A stretch of 64,000 nt of DNA from Erythrobacter sp. SDW2 (GTDB taxonomy: Bacteria; Pseudomonadota; Alphaproteobacteria; Sphingomonadales; Sphingomonadaceae), in NCBI RefSeq assembly GCF_021431965.1, contig NZ_CP090370.1, positions 2,418,001 through 2,482,000 on the forward strand. Direction: 5' to 3'. Below the pieces are notes generated by a model. That model saw nothing but the letters and a program-made list of their open reading frames with translations, made no database searches and was not told the origin of the DNA. Positions 8,657 to 17,284 of the stretch are shown here, in pieces. The position numbers and the translations under genes were made by a program. Position 1 is the stretch's first letter. Every line of letters begins with the position of its first letter.

Positions 8657-9809
8657 TGCTGAGGTCGCCCGGCACCAAGCCGTAGATCTCCTGGCATTGC
8701 TTCAACGCGAAGCGGTCTGTCATTCCGGCGATATAGTCGACGATATGGCGCGTCCGATCCGGCTCTGCCGCAGGTGTCGCTTTCGCCCACCCCTCGCCCA
8801 TCAGCGCAGGTTCCTGCTCGTAGGCGGCATAGAGCCGGGCCACCACTTCCCGCGCTTTGTCGGCAGCGGCGACCTGTTCGGGGTGATAGTACAGCCGGTC
8901 GTACATGAAGGCCTTCAGCTGTCGCTCCTGCTCGTGCATCGCTGGCGAGAAGCCCGCCAGCATCCGGCCAGCCGCCCGAACCTCGTCCGCCGAGGCAAGA
9001 TCGCGGGTCATGGCGCGGGTATGTTCGATCACGTCATTGACCATCAGCCCGATCTGATTGCGGACGAGTTCGCGCAGCAAGCGACTCCGCTCGACCCGGG
9101 GATACTGCTGCTCGACCGCACGCCAGCCATCGGCGACCCAGTCGACCGCCAGCAAATCATCGAGGTGCAGGAAACCGGCGCGCAGGCCGTCATCGATGTC
9201 GTGATTGTCGTAGGCGATGTCGTCCGCCACCGCCGCCACTTGCGCTTCGAGCGAGGACCATTGCGGCAAGTCGAGCGCATAGGCGGAATCGAGCTCGGCC
9301 AGCGCCGGATGGGCATGGGTCACGGGGCCATTGTGCTTGGCCAGCCCCTCCAGCACCTCCCAGCTGAGGTTGAGGCCGTCATGCGCGGGATAGGGGCTTT
9401 CGAGCCGCATCAGCGTGCGCAGGGTCTGCGCATTGTGGTCAAACCCACCCTGCCGGGCGCTCGCCTCGTCGAGCGCCTTCTCGCCCGCGTGGCCGAACGG
9501 CGGGTGGCCGATGTCGTGCGCGAGGCACAGCGCCTCGGTCAGGTCTTCGTCGAGGCCCAGCGTCCGCGCCAGCACCCGGCCGATCTGCGCCACTTCGAGG
9601 CTGTGGGTGAGGCGGGTACGATAGTGGTCGCCGTAAGGGGCGACAAAGACCTGTGTCTTGGACTTGAGGCGGCGGAAGGCGATCGAGTGGATGATCCGGT
9701 CGCGGTCACGCTGGAATGCGCTGCGCGGTCCGCGCGTCTCGCTGGCATTGTGGGCAAATTCGCGCCCACGGCTGAGGGCTGGATCGGAAGCGAGCAGCGA
9801 GCGGACCAT
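8649..9809 (-). CDS. dGTPase-like HD-domain triphosphohydrolase
   Basis: 386 aa. The HD-domain metal ligands are visible: His69 in TRLTHSLEV, His98-Asp99 in LAHDIGHPPFGHAGE, and a later Asp in AVADDIAYDNHDIDDG. The sequence follows the deoxyguanosinetriphosphate triphosphohydrolase-like protein family, type 2, of about this length. These enzymes remove tripolyphosphate from dNTPs and help control nucleotide pools in the cytosol. Family assignment is firm; nucleotide preference is not known. Confidence 0.92.
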   Translation of the reverse strand: MVRSLLASDPALSRGREFAHNASETRGPRSAFQRDRDRIIHSIAFRRLKSKTQVFVAPYGDHYRTRLTHSLEVAQIGRVLARTLGLDEDLTEALCLAHDIGHPPFGHAGEKALDEASARQGGFDHNAQTLRTLMRLESPYPAHDGLNLSWEVLEGLAKHNGPVTHAHPALAELDSAYALDLPQWSSLEAQVAAVADDIAYDNHDIDDGLRAGFLHLDDLLAVDWVADGWRAVEQQYPRVERSRLLRELVRNQIGLMVNDVIEHTRAMTRDLASADEVRAAGRMLAGFSPAMHEQERQLKAFMYDRLYYHPEQVAAADKAREVVARLYAAYEQEPALMGEGWAKATPAAEPDRTRHIVDYIAGMTDRFALKQCQEIYGLVPGDLSNV

Positions 9810-9880
9810 CTCGCTGCCTTATTGGGAGCCTTGCGGGCCGACAACGGGAACAATCGGGCAACACGGACTGCCGAAAGCGA

Positions 9881-9912
9881 AAGGCCGCGCTTCCCGAAGG
9901 AAACGCGGCCTT
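9881..9912 (-). terminator. Intrinsic terminator-like hairpin behind the subtilase gene
   Basis: A perfect 9-bp stem, AAGGCCGCG paired with CGCGGCCTT, with a 14-nt loop, lies 28 bp past the subtilase stop codon on the minus strand. The run after the stem is T/C-mixed rather than a clean T-tract, so termination efficiency is uncertain. Confidence 0.55.
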
Positions 9913-9939
9913 GCCTAGCGGCTCTAGCCGCTCAGGCGA

Positions 9940-11052
9940 TCAACGAATGCCGATGGTATCCGCATTGCCGTCGGGATCGCCCGATACGGTCCCGCCGCTG
10001 CGGATCGAGCCGAGCAGCAGCAAGCCGGCTGCATGCGGCGCGGCCATCGAAGTGCCTGAAAGCGTGGCATAGCCGCCGCCCTTGTAGGTCGAGTAGATCG
10101 AGGACCCGGGCTCCGCGAAGTCGACCGGCGGATTACCGAAGTTCGAGAAGCTCGACCAGACGTCGCCATTGGCGAAGGACGAGATGGTGTAGATGTTCGG
10201 ACCATTGGCCGAGGCCGGCGACTTGGTCGTGGCGCTGGTGCTTTCGTTACCGGCGGCCAGGGTGAACTTGAGCCCGGTCGAGGCCGCTGCAACCACCGCA
10301 TCGTTGAGCGCCTGGCTGAATCCGCCACCGAGCGACATGTTGGCGACGTCGCCGTTCTGAGCGATCGAAGCAGCATAGTCGACCCCGGCGATCACGCCCG
10401 AAATCGTGCCCGAGCCGCGGCGGTTGAGCACCTTCACCGCAACGATTTCCGTCCCCGGAGCGACACCGACGACACCGATGGAGTTGTTTATCGCAGCGAT
10501 CGTCCCGGCGACATGCGTGCCGTGGCCACTGAAATCGTCGCTGCTGGAATCGCTGCTGAAATTCGCCCCGAGGGCCGCGTTGACATTGAGATCGGGATGA
10601 TCGGCCTGGACACCCGAGTCGATCACGATGGCCCGGCCCGCAGCCGTGGTGGTGCCACCGCCAACACGGGTAATGCCCCATGGGGTCACTTGCGCCGGAG
10701 CCGTTCCGCCGCCACCGCCGGGTTTGCCCTTCTGGACCGTGGTCACCACCTGGTCTTGCTCGCAGAATGCGATGTTGGGATTGTTGGCAGCAATGCGCGC
10801 GGCGCCTTGGGCTGAAATGGTGGCCGAGAATCCGCGAATGGTATCATTGTAGGTCAGCTTGACCTGACCGCCGTTGCCCCGGGCCAGTTCGCTGGCCTTG
10901 CGGCTGACAGCGCTCTTGGCGACAGCGTCCTTCTTGAACACGCAGATATAGCTGTTCTCGATTTTCTGCGCAGCGGCGGGAGTCGATATGAGCGCTGCCC
11001 CAAACACGGCAGCGGAGATGGCCACTAGGCGGCCGGCGACTTTGATTTTCAT
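9940..11052 (-). CDS. Secreted S8 subtilisin-like serine protease
   Basis: 370 aa. A signal peptide ends near AAAQ (residue ~28), followed by an inhibitor-I9-like prodomain (about 32-103) and a Gly-rich linker. The catalytic triad is Asp145 (IVIDSGVQADHPDL), His177 (SGHGTHVAGT) and Ser335 (SGTSMAAPHAAG), with oxyanion Asn269 (AAGNE). It should be exported and self-activated by prodomain removal. The C-terminus ends soon after the catalytic Ser with no extra anchoring domain. A hairpin terminator follows, so it is probably monocistronic. Confidence 0.92.
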   Translation of the reverse strand: MKIKVAGRLVAISAAVFGAALISTPAAAQKIENSYICVFKKDAVAKSAVSRKASELARGNGGQVKLTYNDTIRGFSATISAQGAARIAANNPNIAFCEQDQVVTTVQKGKPGGGGGTAPAQVTPWGITRVGGGTTTAAGRAIVIDSGVQADHPDLNVNAALGANFSSDSSSDDFSGHGTHVAGTIAAINNSIGVVGVAPGTEIVAVKVLNRRGSGTISGVIAGVDYAASIAQNGDVANMSLGGGFSQALNDAVVAAASTGLKFTLAAGNESTSATTKSPASANGPNIYTISSFANGDVWSSFSNFGNPPVDFAEPGSSIYSTYKGGGYATLSGTSMAAPHAAGLLLLGSIRSGGTVSGDPDGNADTIGIR

Positions 11053-11180
11053 TGGACTTTATCCCCCTCGGATGAAGTGAGGCGAGCAGAGTGACACCAA
11101 TCCGGTGCAATGCAAGCGTCGATTTTTACTTAATCTACACCTTAACCATCAGGAGCAACGGAACAGCGCGATTGTAAAAT

Positions 11181-11873
11181 TCATTTGGCGCAGATCCAAT
11201 CCACCGCGGCTTCGCAATGAATGCGGCTGCTATCGAAAATGGGCAGCACGTTGGCGCTGGTGTCGACGACCAGGTTGAGTTCGGTGCAGGCCAGCGCAAC
11301 CGCACCGACCCCATCCTGCTCCATCCGGGTGATCATGGTCTTGAAGTAGCGTTCGGCATTGCGGGTTACCTGCCCGGCCATCAATTCCTCGTAGATGATC
11401 CGGTCGGTCTCATCGACCTCGGCCATGTCGGGAGGGACAAGATCGACGCCCTTGGCCACCAGTCGGCGGCGATAGAAGCTTTCGGTCATGACATTGCGCG
11501 TACCGATCAGCGCAGCCGACTTGACGCTTGCGGCTGCCATCCGGTCGCCCATGCAATCGGCGATATGGAGGATCGGCACGTCGACGGCTGCGGCAACCCC
11601 GTCATAGACGCGGTGCATCGAATTGGCGGCGATCACCAGGGCATCCGCCCCGGCATCGGCGAGCCGTTTGGCAGATACCGTCAACACCTCTTCCGCCCGG
11701 CTCCAGTCGCTTGCCTCAACCAAGCCATAGAGCTGGGAGAAGTCGAGGCTCTCGATCAGCAGGGGCGCGCTGGCCATCGGGCCGACGCGCTTCTGCACCT
11801 GCCGGTTGATCGTCTCGTAATACATCCGGGTCGAAACCCAGCTCATGCCGCCGATGATGCCAAGCTTGCGCAA
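11181..11873 (-). CDS. Aspartate/glutamate racemase-like protein lacking one catalytic Cys
   Basis: 230 aa, resembling E. coli YgeA and other Asp/Glu racemases throughout (KLGIIGGMSWVSTRMYYE at the start). The second catalytic position is kept as Cys196 in ALACTELN. The first, normally Cys in a Cys-Asn-Thr motif, is Ala83 here (AANSMH). Racemisation by this family uses two opposed Cys thiols, so this protein may be a one-sided or non-racemase member. It lies 77 bp downstream of the alpha/beta hydrolase gene and could be read from the same transcript. Confidence 0.8.
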   Translation of the reverse strand: MRKLGIIGGMSWVSTRMYYETINRQVQKRVGPMASAPLLIESLDFSQLYGLVEASDWSRAEEVLTVSAKRLADAGADALVIAANSMHRVYDGVAAAVDVPILHIADCMGDRMAAASVKSAALIGTRNVMTESFYRRRLVAKGVDLVPPDMAEVDETDRIIYEELMAGQVTRNAERYFKTMITRMEQDGVGAVALACTELNLVVDTSANVLPIFDSSRIHCEAAVDWICAK

Positions 11874-11950
11874 GGTGAAAAGCCCCCGAATTTCTGCCGG
11901 TCAAAGTGGATTGGTAACGTGGCATCGGGCCTTGGCAAGCCCGCGCGCGA

Positions 11951-12925
11951 TCATTCCACTGCTCGGGCTTCGGGCTGCGGGGCCAGGATAGCGGCAAGCC
12001 ACTTGCGCAGGTCAGCCGCGCTGCGCTCGGCGGCCTCCTCCTGCGGCAAGTGCCCGACCCCGCGATAATTTGCGAGCGTCCCCTGGGGGAGATACTGCAT
12101 GTACCAGTTGGCCGCCTCATAGGGGATCAGCGCATCCTCCTCGCCCCACATCACCAGCGTCGGCACCTGCACCTTGGCCACATCCTCGGCCGTGAAGGTG
12201 CGATAGGGCATGCTGAACCGCGCCCGGGTCGCAGCGCGATTGCCGGGATAGCGGGCCATATCATAGTAGCGATCGACCATTTGCGGCGTCACAATTGATT
12301 GAACCGAGACGCTCTGCTTCAGGCTCTTCTCGATTATCGAGCGGGGCAGCATCTGGCTCAGCACCGGCCCGAGCACGGGATTGCGCGCCAGGGTAAAGGC
12401 CAAGTTGCCGCCACCCTCGCGCCGGATCGGAGCGCCGCCGGCGTCGACCAGCACCAATCCGCTCAGCCGCTCGGGATGTTTCATGGCATAGGCCATGGCG
12501 ATTGCGCCGCCCATCGAATTGCCCGCCAGAACGAATTGCTCGAGGCCCAGCTTGTCCGCCACCTGATCGACGCTTTCGACGAAGCTGTCGGGGCTATAGT
12601 CCTTGTCCTTCGCCGCGCCGGTCAGGCCGTGGCCGATCTGGTCGAAACGGATCACGCGATAGTCGCCGCGCAAAGTCTCGGTCCATGGCTGCCAGGTCGA
12701 CAGGTCGGCGTTGGAGCCATGGAGCAGCACGATGGCGGGCGCATCCTTCGGCCCCTCGTCGCGCAGATGCACCTCCTGCCCATTGGCCAAGGTCACGAAT
12801 TGCGACGGCGCAGTGGCATATTTGGCGCGCATCTCCGCCGGATCGGTATCGGGTACGCGCAGGAACAGGAACGCGATCGCCAGCAGGGCAGCTATCACGC
12901 CGAGAATCTTGACCAGTTTCTTCAT
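11951..12925 (-). CDS. Membrane-anchored alpha/beta hydrolase
   Basis: 324 aa. An N-terminal helix (residues ~5-22, ILGVIAALLAIAFLFL) probably anchors it, exposing the hydrolase to the periplasm. The nucleophile elbow is GNSMGG, the oxyanion region is LLHGSNAD, the acid likely lies in MWGEEDALIP, and the catalytic His is in GVGHLPQEEA. The start codon overlaps the cytochrome gene stop by 4 nt, which couples it to the cytochrome and beta-helix genes. Substrate unknown. Confidence 0.87.
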   Translation of the reverse strand: MKKLVKILGVIAALLAIAFLFLRVPDTDPAEMRAKYATAPSQFVTLANGQEVHLRDEGPKDAPAIVLLHGSNADLSTWQPWTETLRGDYRVIRFDQIGHGLTGAAKDKDYSPDSFVESVDQVADKLGLEQFVLAGNSMGGAIAMAYAMKHPERLSGLVLVDAGGAPIRREGGGNLAFTLARNPVLGPVLSQMLPRSIIEKSLKQSVSVQSIVTPQMVDRYYDMARYPGNRAATRARFSMPYRTFTAEDVAKVQVPTLVMWGEEDALIPYEAANWYMQYLPQGTLANYRGVGHLPQEEAAERSAADLRKWLAAILAPQPEARAVE

Positions 12926-13926
12926 TCTCGTTCCATCTCCCTGATCCAGCGCTCAATCAGCGCCAGCCCTCCGGCATCGACAGTCGACTTGCCAAGCTCG
13001 GGCATGGCGATGCCTGGCTCGTTGCTCCCCATGCGAAAGGTCAGGATCGAACGCTCAGGGTGGCCCGGCAGGATATCGAACGCGAACCCGCCCGAGCCGC
13101 GCCCGGCAGCGACGGGCCGCTTGCGCACGCCCAGCTTGACAGGATCGTCCTGCTCCCACCGCAGGTCGAGCCCGGAGTTCGATGCTGCCGCGCCGGGGCG
13201 GTGGCAATGGGCGCAATTGACGTCGAGATAGGCCCGCGCAGCCATGGCGACATCGGCACCGCCCCGCTCTTCCCACAGCGGCATGACATCCGCCCCGGCC
13301 GGATGCAGTCCCAGCATCGCCAGCCATTCGCGGTCGAGATTGCGCGCCTTGGGACCGATCGGCACCACCGCACCCTCCAGCCTGTGGCATTCCTTGCACT
13401 GGTTCTTGTTGGGGATGCGATAGGAGATCGCCTCGCCCGCCGGTGTGGTCAGCTCCACCCGCCCGCCTGCCAGTACCAGCGTGGCATCGGTCTGCTCCTC
13501 GTTCCAGCGATAGGGCAAGGCGACCCAGCCCTCGGCACGGTGGAGCAAGACGCGCGTCTCGATCAGGCGGCGCGCCGCCCCCTCGCCAAAGGCGAAGGTC
13601 TTGATCAGCGCGCTGCCGACCGGGAATTGCAGCAGTCCCGCCCCGTCGGCGAGCGGCTCCGACCCCTTGGGCAGATAGACGAAGCGCAGCTTGTCCGCCC
13701 CGTCCGAATAGAGCGGCATATTGAGGCGGTATGGCCACACGCGCGGGATCGGCTGCTGCGAATCCATGTCGGCGAAGAAGCGATAGTCCGACAGCTGCCG
13801 CGGCAAATCTTCGCCCATGATCGCCGCATCGTTGACCGTGATGACAGGCAGGCCGCTGGCGCGCACCATCACTGTCCCCGCCAGCGCCAGCAAGGCCGCA
13901 ACCAGCAGGGAAAGGCTCCGTGTCAT
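12922..13926 (-). CDS. Diheme c-type cytochrome, SO2930/HNE_0200 family
   Basis: 334 aa with an N-terminal signal/anchor (LSLLVAALLALAGTVMV). Two heme-binding CxxCH motifs are present, CKECH and CAHCH, about 80 residues apart, each in the context typical of the SO2930-like family (NQCKECHRLEG; VNCAHCHRPGA followed by SNSGLDLRW). This family is known to be encoded beside a parallel beta-helix protein, as it is here. It should be a periplasmic electron-transfer protein, but no substrate or partner is established. It overlaps both neighbours by 4 nt. Confidence 0.88.
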   Translation of the reverse strand: MTRSLSLLVAALLALAGTVMVRASGLPVITVNDAAIMGEDLPRQLSDYRFFADMDSQQPIPRVWPYRLNMPLYSDGADKLRFVYLPKGSEPLADGAGLLQFPVGSALIKTFAFGEGAARRLIETRVLLHRAEGWVALPYRWNEEQTDATLVLAGGRVELTTPAGEAISYRIPNKNQCKECHRLEGAVVPIGPKARNLDREWLAMLGLHPAGADVMPLWEERGGADVAMAARAYLDVNCAHCHRPGAAASNSGLDLRWEQDDPVKLGVRKRPVAAGRGSGGFAFDILPGHPERSILTFRMGSNEPGIAMPELGKSTVDAGGLALIERWIREMERE

Positions 13927-15131
13927 CCGGCAATCCGGGCGAACAATTCATCCGGTGCCCCGATCTCGCAGAAGTCCCACGGCTGGCCATAGGCTGGCAC
14001 ATCGAGCGGAGCTGGCTGCGCTTCGGACAGGGGCTGGCCCTGCCGGGTCAGGCCCAGCGTCCAGCCGCGAATCTCGGGCGTGGCCAGCAGCGCGGGCGTG
14101 TCCTCGTCCTGGTTCAGCCCGTCCCACATGATCGGCGGCAAGGCCCCGCCGAAGGCCGCGAGCAGCATCTCCTTGCCCTCGATCTGCGGGTCCTTGCCGC
14201 CCTCGTCGACATTGTTGCCCGCGATCACCACCTCCCTCGGGTAGGGGTTATAGCGCGTATCGGTGAAGGGGAGGACATAGGCGACCACCATGAAAGGAGC
14301 GGTCGGATTGTCGCGAACGATATTGTCCTCGATCCATACCTTCTCGTTCGCCATGACCATGATGCCGGTGCCGCGCCGCACCCCGGCGACGATATTGCCG
14401 GGCGGGGCGAAATTGGGCGTGGTGTTGCCGATCACCAGGTTGTTCTTGATGATCACATTGCCGCCGCCCATCACCGGCAGATCGGGCAGGTCGAATACCA
14501 GGATGCCCCCGGTGTTGCGGGTGACGTAGTTCCCCTCGACGATGGCATCGCGGCTGTTCTCGATCTCGATCCCGGCGACATTGTCGGTCGCGACCGAATT
14601 GCGCACGGTGATCTTGCTCGACTGGCCGACATAGATGCCAGCGTCCGACGCGCCGGAGACTTCGCTATCGGTCACCAGCACGCCGGTGCTTTCGACCGGA
14701 TAGATGCCGTAGGCCCCGTTGGTAGGTTTCGGCCCGCCGGTCCAGGTCACGCGGATTTTGGCATAGACGATATTGTCCGCGCCCTTGGACTTGATCCCGT
14801 CGCCCTTGGGGTTCTCGAGCGCGAAATCGCGCAGCGTGACGCCATCGGAGGTCACCAACAGTCCCTCGCCCGCGCCCTGCTGTCCGGTAAAGTCGAGCAC
14901 GCTCGCTTCCATCCCCGCCCCGCGCACAGTGACGCCATCGACGTCGAGGCTGAGCCCGTCGGTCAGCACGAAGCGCCCCGGCCCAAGCACGATCTCGTCG
15001 CCCGGCTCGGCCAGGATCAGCGCTTCCTGCAGCCGCTCCTGCGCGCCCTCGCCCGGTTCGACGGTGATGGTTCCGGCCCAGGCCGGGCCCGCCAGCGCCA
15101 AAGCCGCTACGCCGAGCAGATATCGTGTCAT
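13923..15131 (-). CDS. Exported parallel beta-helix repeat protein
   Basis: 402 aa from the ATG at 15131, chosen because GAGAGAGA precedes it and a clean signal peptide follows (MTRYLLGVAALALAGPAWA); an in-frame ATG 51 bp upstream is less likely. Short repeated strands with Asn ladders (for example SSKITVRNSVATDNVAGIE) indicate a right-handed beta-helix like those in pectate lyases and carbohydrate epimerases. The family co-occurs with the diheme cytochrome next door. It is the first gene of the overlapping trio. Ligand unknown. Confidence 0.87.
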   Translation of the reverse strand: MTRYLLGVAALALAGPAWAGTITVEPGEGAQERLQEALILAEPGDEIVLGPGRFVLTDGLSLDVDGVTVRGAGMEASVLDFTGQQGAGEGLLVTSDGVTLRDFALENPKGDGIKSKGADNIVYAKIRVTWTGGPKPTNGAYGIYPVESTGVLVTDSEVSGASDAGIYVGQSSKITVRNSVATDNVAGIEIENSRDAIVEGNYVTRNTGGILVFDLPDLPVMGGGNVIIKNNLVIGNTTPNFAPPGNIVAGVRRGTGIMVMANEKVWIEDNIVRDNPTAPFMVVAYVLPFTDTRYNPYPREVVIAGNNVDEGGKDPQIEGKEMLLAAFGGALPPIMWDGLNQDEDTPALLATPEIRGWTLGLTRQGQPLSEAQPAPLDVPAYGQPWDFCEIGAPDELFARIAG

Positions 15132-15235
15132 GATCTCTCTCCCTCTCGCCGCACATAGTGCCGAGGTGCGCGCGCTTTGCAAGCGTGGAGCGTCATCAGG
15201 TCAGCAGCTCAAGCGACGTAGCCGCCATAAAATGC

Positions 15236-15319
15236 TCGCACTAAGAAACTAAGCCACAAAGGGAAGTGCGCTGTGATCTATCCGGACCAAAATCTTAGTG
15301 GCTTGGTGTCTTAGTGCGA
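15236..15319. repeat. Imperfect inverted repeat (CACTAAG element)
   Basis: Arms of 22-26 bp at 15236-15261 and 15294-15319 read TCGCACTAAGAAACTAAGCC and, on the opposite strand, TCGCACTAAGACACCAAGCC; three mismatches in the first 22 bp. The 32-bp spacer carries no gene. It lies between the beta-helix gene start and the 3' end of the pnt operon, in the ~220-bp gap. The form resembles a dispersed REP-like element; it could also act as a hairpin in RNA. Confidence 0.65.
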
Positions 15320-15350
15320 GATAACTGCGGCGTTGCCGCAAGGCTGATCG

Positions 15351-15686
15351 CTACCCGCCCGCCTCATCCGCCAGCCCGGTCGCGCACAGCGCCGCCGAAC
15401 TGGCGGTCACGGCGAGCACTTCGCTGTCCCCCACCGCCCGGACGCGCTCGACGAACTGTTTCAGCGTGCGCGGCTTCATCGGTTCGCCCTTCTTGCCGCG
15501 CAGCTTCTCCAGCTTGCGCAATTGCGCGATGGTCAGCCGGTCGACCATCCGCTCGGCCATGCAGTCGGCATTGCGCTGGCTGAGGCCGGCCTTGAGCAGC
15601 GCGCTTTCCACCCGGCTCTCCGCGATGACCGAGACACAGCCGGACAGCAGCAGCGCGGCACAGGCCGCCGCCGCAACGCGGAGCAT
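15351..15686 (-). CDS. Small lipoprotein of the pnt operon, unknown
   Basis: 111 aa. Signal peptide with lipobox LLSGC (Cys around residue 17), then a charged helical region (ALLKAGLSQRNADCMAERMV, AQLRKLEKLRGKK). The ATG at 15686 shares its A with the TGA of pntB (TGATG), so it is translated with pntB. I do not recognise a family. An in-frame TTG one codon earlier is possible. A periplasmic envelope role is likely from the lipobox only. Confidence 0.72.
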   Translation of the reverse strand: MLRVAAAACAALLLSGCVSVIAESRVESALLKAGLSQRNADCMAERMVDRLTIAQLRKLEKLRGKKGEPMKPRTLKQFVERVRAVGDSEVLAVTASSAALCATGLADEAGG

Positions 15687-17284
15687 CAATCCAGCGCCTT
15701 CACGATTTCCTCGACCATCTTCTTGGCGTCGGCCAGCAGCATCACGGTCTGGTTCATGTAAAACACGTCGTTATCGACCCCGGCATAGCCAACGCCGCCC
15801 ATGCTGCGCTTGATGAAGAACACCTGCTTGGCCTTGTCGACGTCGAACACCGGCATGCCGTAGATCGGCGAGGACTTGTCGGTCTTGGCGGCCGGATTGA
15901 CCACGTCGTTGGCGCCGATGATGAAGGCGACATCGGCCTGGGCGAACTCGCTGTTAATGTCTTCCAGCTCGAAAACCTCGTCATAGGGGACATTGGCTTC
16001 GGCCAGCAGCACGTTCATGTGGCCGGGCATGCGACCGGCGACGGGATGGATGGCGTATTTCACCTCCACGCCCTTTTCCTTGAGCACATCGGCCATTTCG
16101 CGCAGCGCGTGCTGCGCCTGCGCCACCGCCATGCCGTAGCCGGGGATAATGATGACCTTCTCGGCCTGCTCGAGCATATAGGCCGCGTCTTCGGCGCTGC
16201 CCGACTTGTAGGGCCGCTGTTCGCGTGCCTCGCCGCCGCCGCCGGAGCCGCCGTCCGCGCCGAAACCGCCCGCGATCACGCTGATGAAGCTGCGGTTCAT
16301 GGCGCGGCACATGATGTAACTGAGGATCGCGCCGGAAGAGCCAACGAGCGCCCCGGTGATGATCATCGCCGTGTTGCCGAGCGTGAAGCCCATCGCCGCC
16401 GCCGCCCAGCCGGAATAGCTGTTGAGCATCGACACCACCACCGGCATGTCCGCCCCGCCGATGGGGATGATCAGCAGGAAGCCGATGAGGAAGGCGAGCA
16501 CGGTCAGCGCGATGATGAGCGGCATGGTCTCGGCCGGGGCCGCCATGGCGAACAGCGCGGTCAGCACGATGATCGCCGCCAGCGTGCCGAGGTTGATCAG
16601 GTGTCGCGCGGGCAGCAGGATCGGCGATCCGCTCATCCGGCCGGAGAGTTTGAGGAACGCGATGACCGAGCCGGAGAATGTGATCGCACCGATGGCGATG
16701 CCGAGGCCCATCTCGATCCTGCTGACTGGCTCGATGACCAGCAGTGTACCGAAGCCGAATTCAGGAGAAGGCGCTGCAATACCGAAGGCACTTGGGTTCA
16801 AGTAGGCCGCCCACCCCACCAGCACGGCGGCGAGGCCGACGAGCGAATGGAACGCCGCCACCAGTTCCGGCATCGCGGTCATGGCGATGCGGCGCGCGAC
16901 CACGAGGCCGAACGCGCCGCCGATCAGGATCGCAACGCCAATCTCGGCGATATTGGCGATATCATGCGTGACGAGCGTCGTTGCCACCGCGATCAGCATC
17001 CCGGCCATGCCGAAACGGTTCCCGGTCCGGCTGGTGGCGGGGCTGGAAAGCCCGCGCAGCGCGAGGATGAAGAATACGCCCGAAACGAGATAGGCGAGCG
17101 CGACCCACGGGTTCACTGCCTCACCGGTGGAGGCAGAGGCGGGGGTGGCCGCAAAAGCCGCCAAAAGAGCAGCCGTCACCCCGGACTTGATCCGGGGTCC
17201 CGCTGCCTTGAGTGCGGTGCCAGAAGTAAGCGGGACCCCGGCGCGGGGGCCGGGGTGACGGAGAAGAGGAGCAGTGCCCGTCAT
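15686..17284 (-). CDS. pntB: NAD(P) transhydrogenase beta subunit with unusual N-terminus
   Basis: 532 aa. The body is a typical PntB: membrane helices from NPWVALAYLVSGVFFILAL onward and a C-terminal NADP(H)-binding dIII domain (IIPGYGMAVAQAQHALREM; AGRMPGHMNVLLAEANVPYD; GANDVVNPAAKTD). The complex uses the proton gradient to make NADPH from NADH. From the ATG at 17284, which shares a base with the pntA2 stop, the first ~35 residues are encoded by a palindromic repeat (17174-17260) and look like no PntB. A GTG at 17179 just inside the repeat end would give a signal-like TAALLAAFAATPASA start instead; which one is used is open. Confidence 0.93.
   Translation of the reverse strand: MTGTAPLLRHPGPRAGVPLTSGTALKAAGPRIKSGVTAALLAAFAATPASASTGEAVNPWVALAYLVSGVFFILALRGLSSPATSRTGNRFGMAGMLIAVATTLVTHDIANIAEIGVAILIGGAFGLVVARRIAMTAMPELVAAFHSLVGLAAVLVGWAAYLNPSAFGIAAPSPEFGFGTLLVIEPVSRIEMGLGIAIGAITFSGSVIAFLKLSGRMSGSPILLPARHLINLGTLAAIIVLTALFAMAAPAETMPLIIALTVLAFLIGFLLIIPIGGADMPVVVSMLNSYSGWAAAAMGFTLGNTAMIITGALVGSSGAILSYIMCRAMNRSFISVIAGGFGADGGSGGGGEAREQRPYKSGSAEDAAYMLEQAEKVIIIPGYGMAVAQAQHALREMADVLKEKGVEVKYAIHPVAGRMPGHMNVLLAEANVPYDEVFELEDINSEFAQADVAFIIGANDVVNPAAKTDKSSPIYGMPVFDVDKAKQVFFIKRSMGGVGYAGVDNDVFYMNQTVMLLADAKKMVEEIVKALD
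17174..17260. repeat. Palindromic repeat inside the 5' end of pntB
   Basis: Two arms, 17174-17204 and 17229-17260, share CGTCACCCCGG at the outside and CCGGGGTCCCGCT at the inside, forming a near-perfect inverted repeat around a 24-bp loop. It is the widely seen alphaproteobacterial type that translates as HPGPRAG or GPRIKSG. Here it falls within the pntB reading frame in frame, or in its leader if the downstream GTG is used. Confidence 0.85.
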
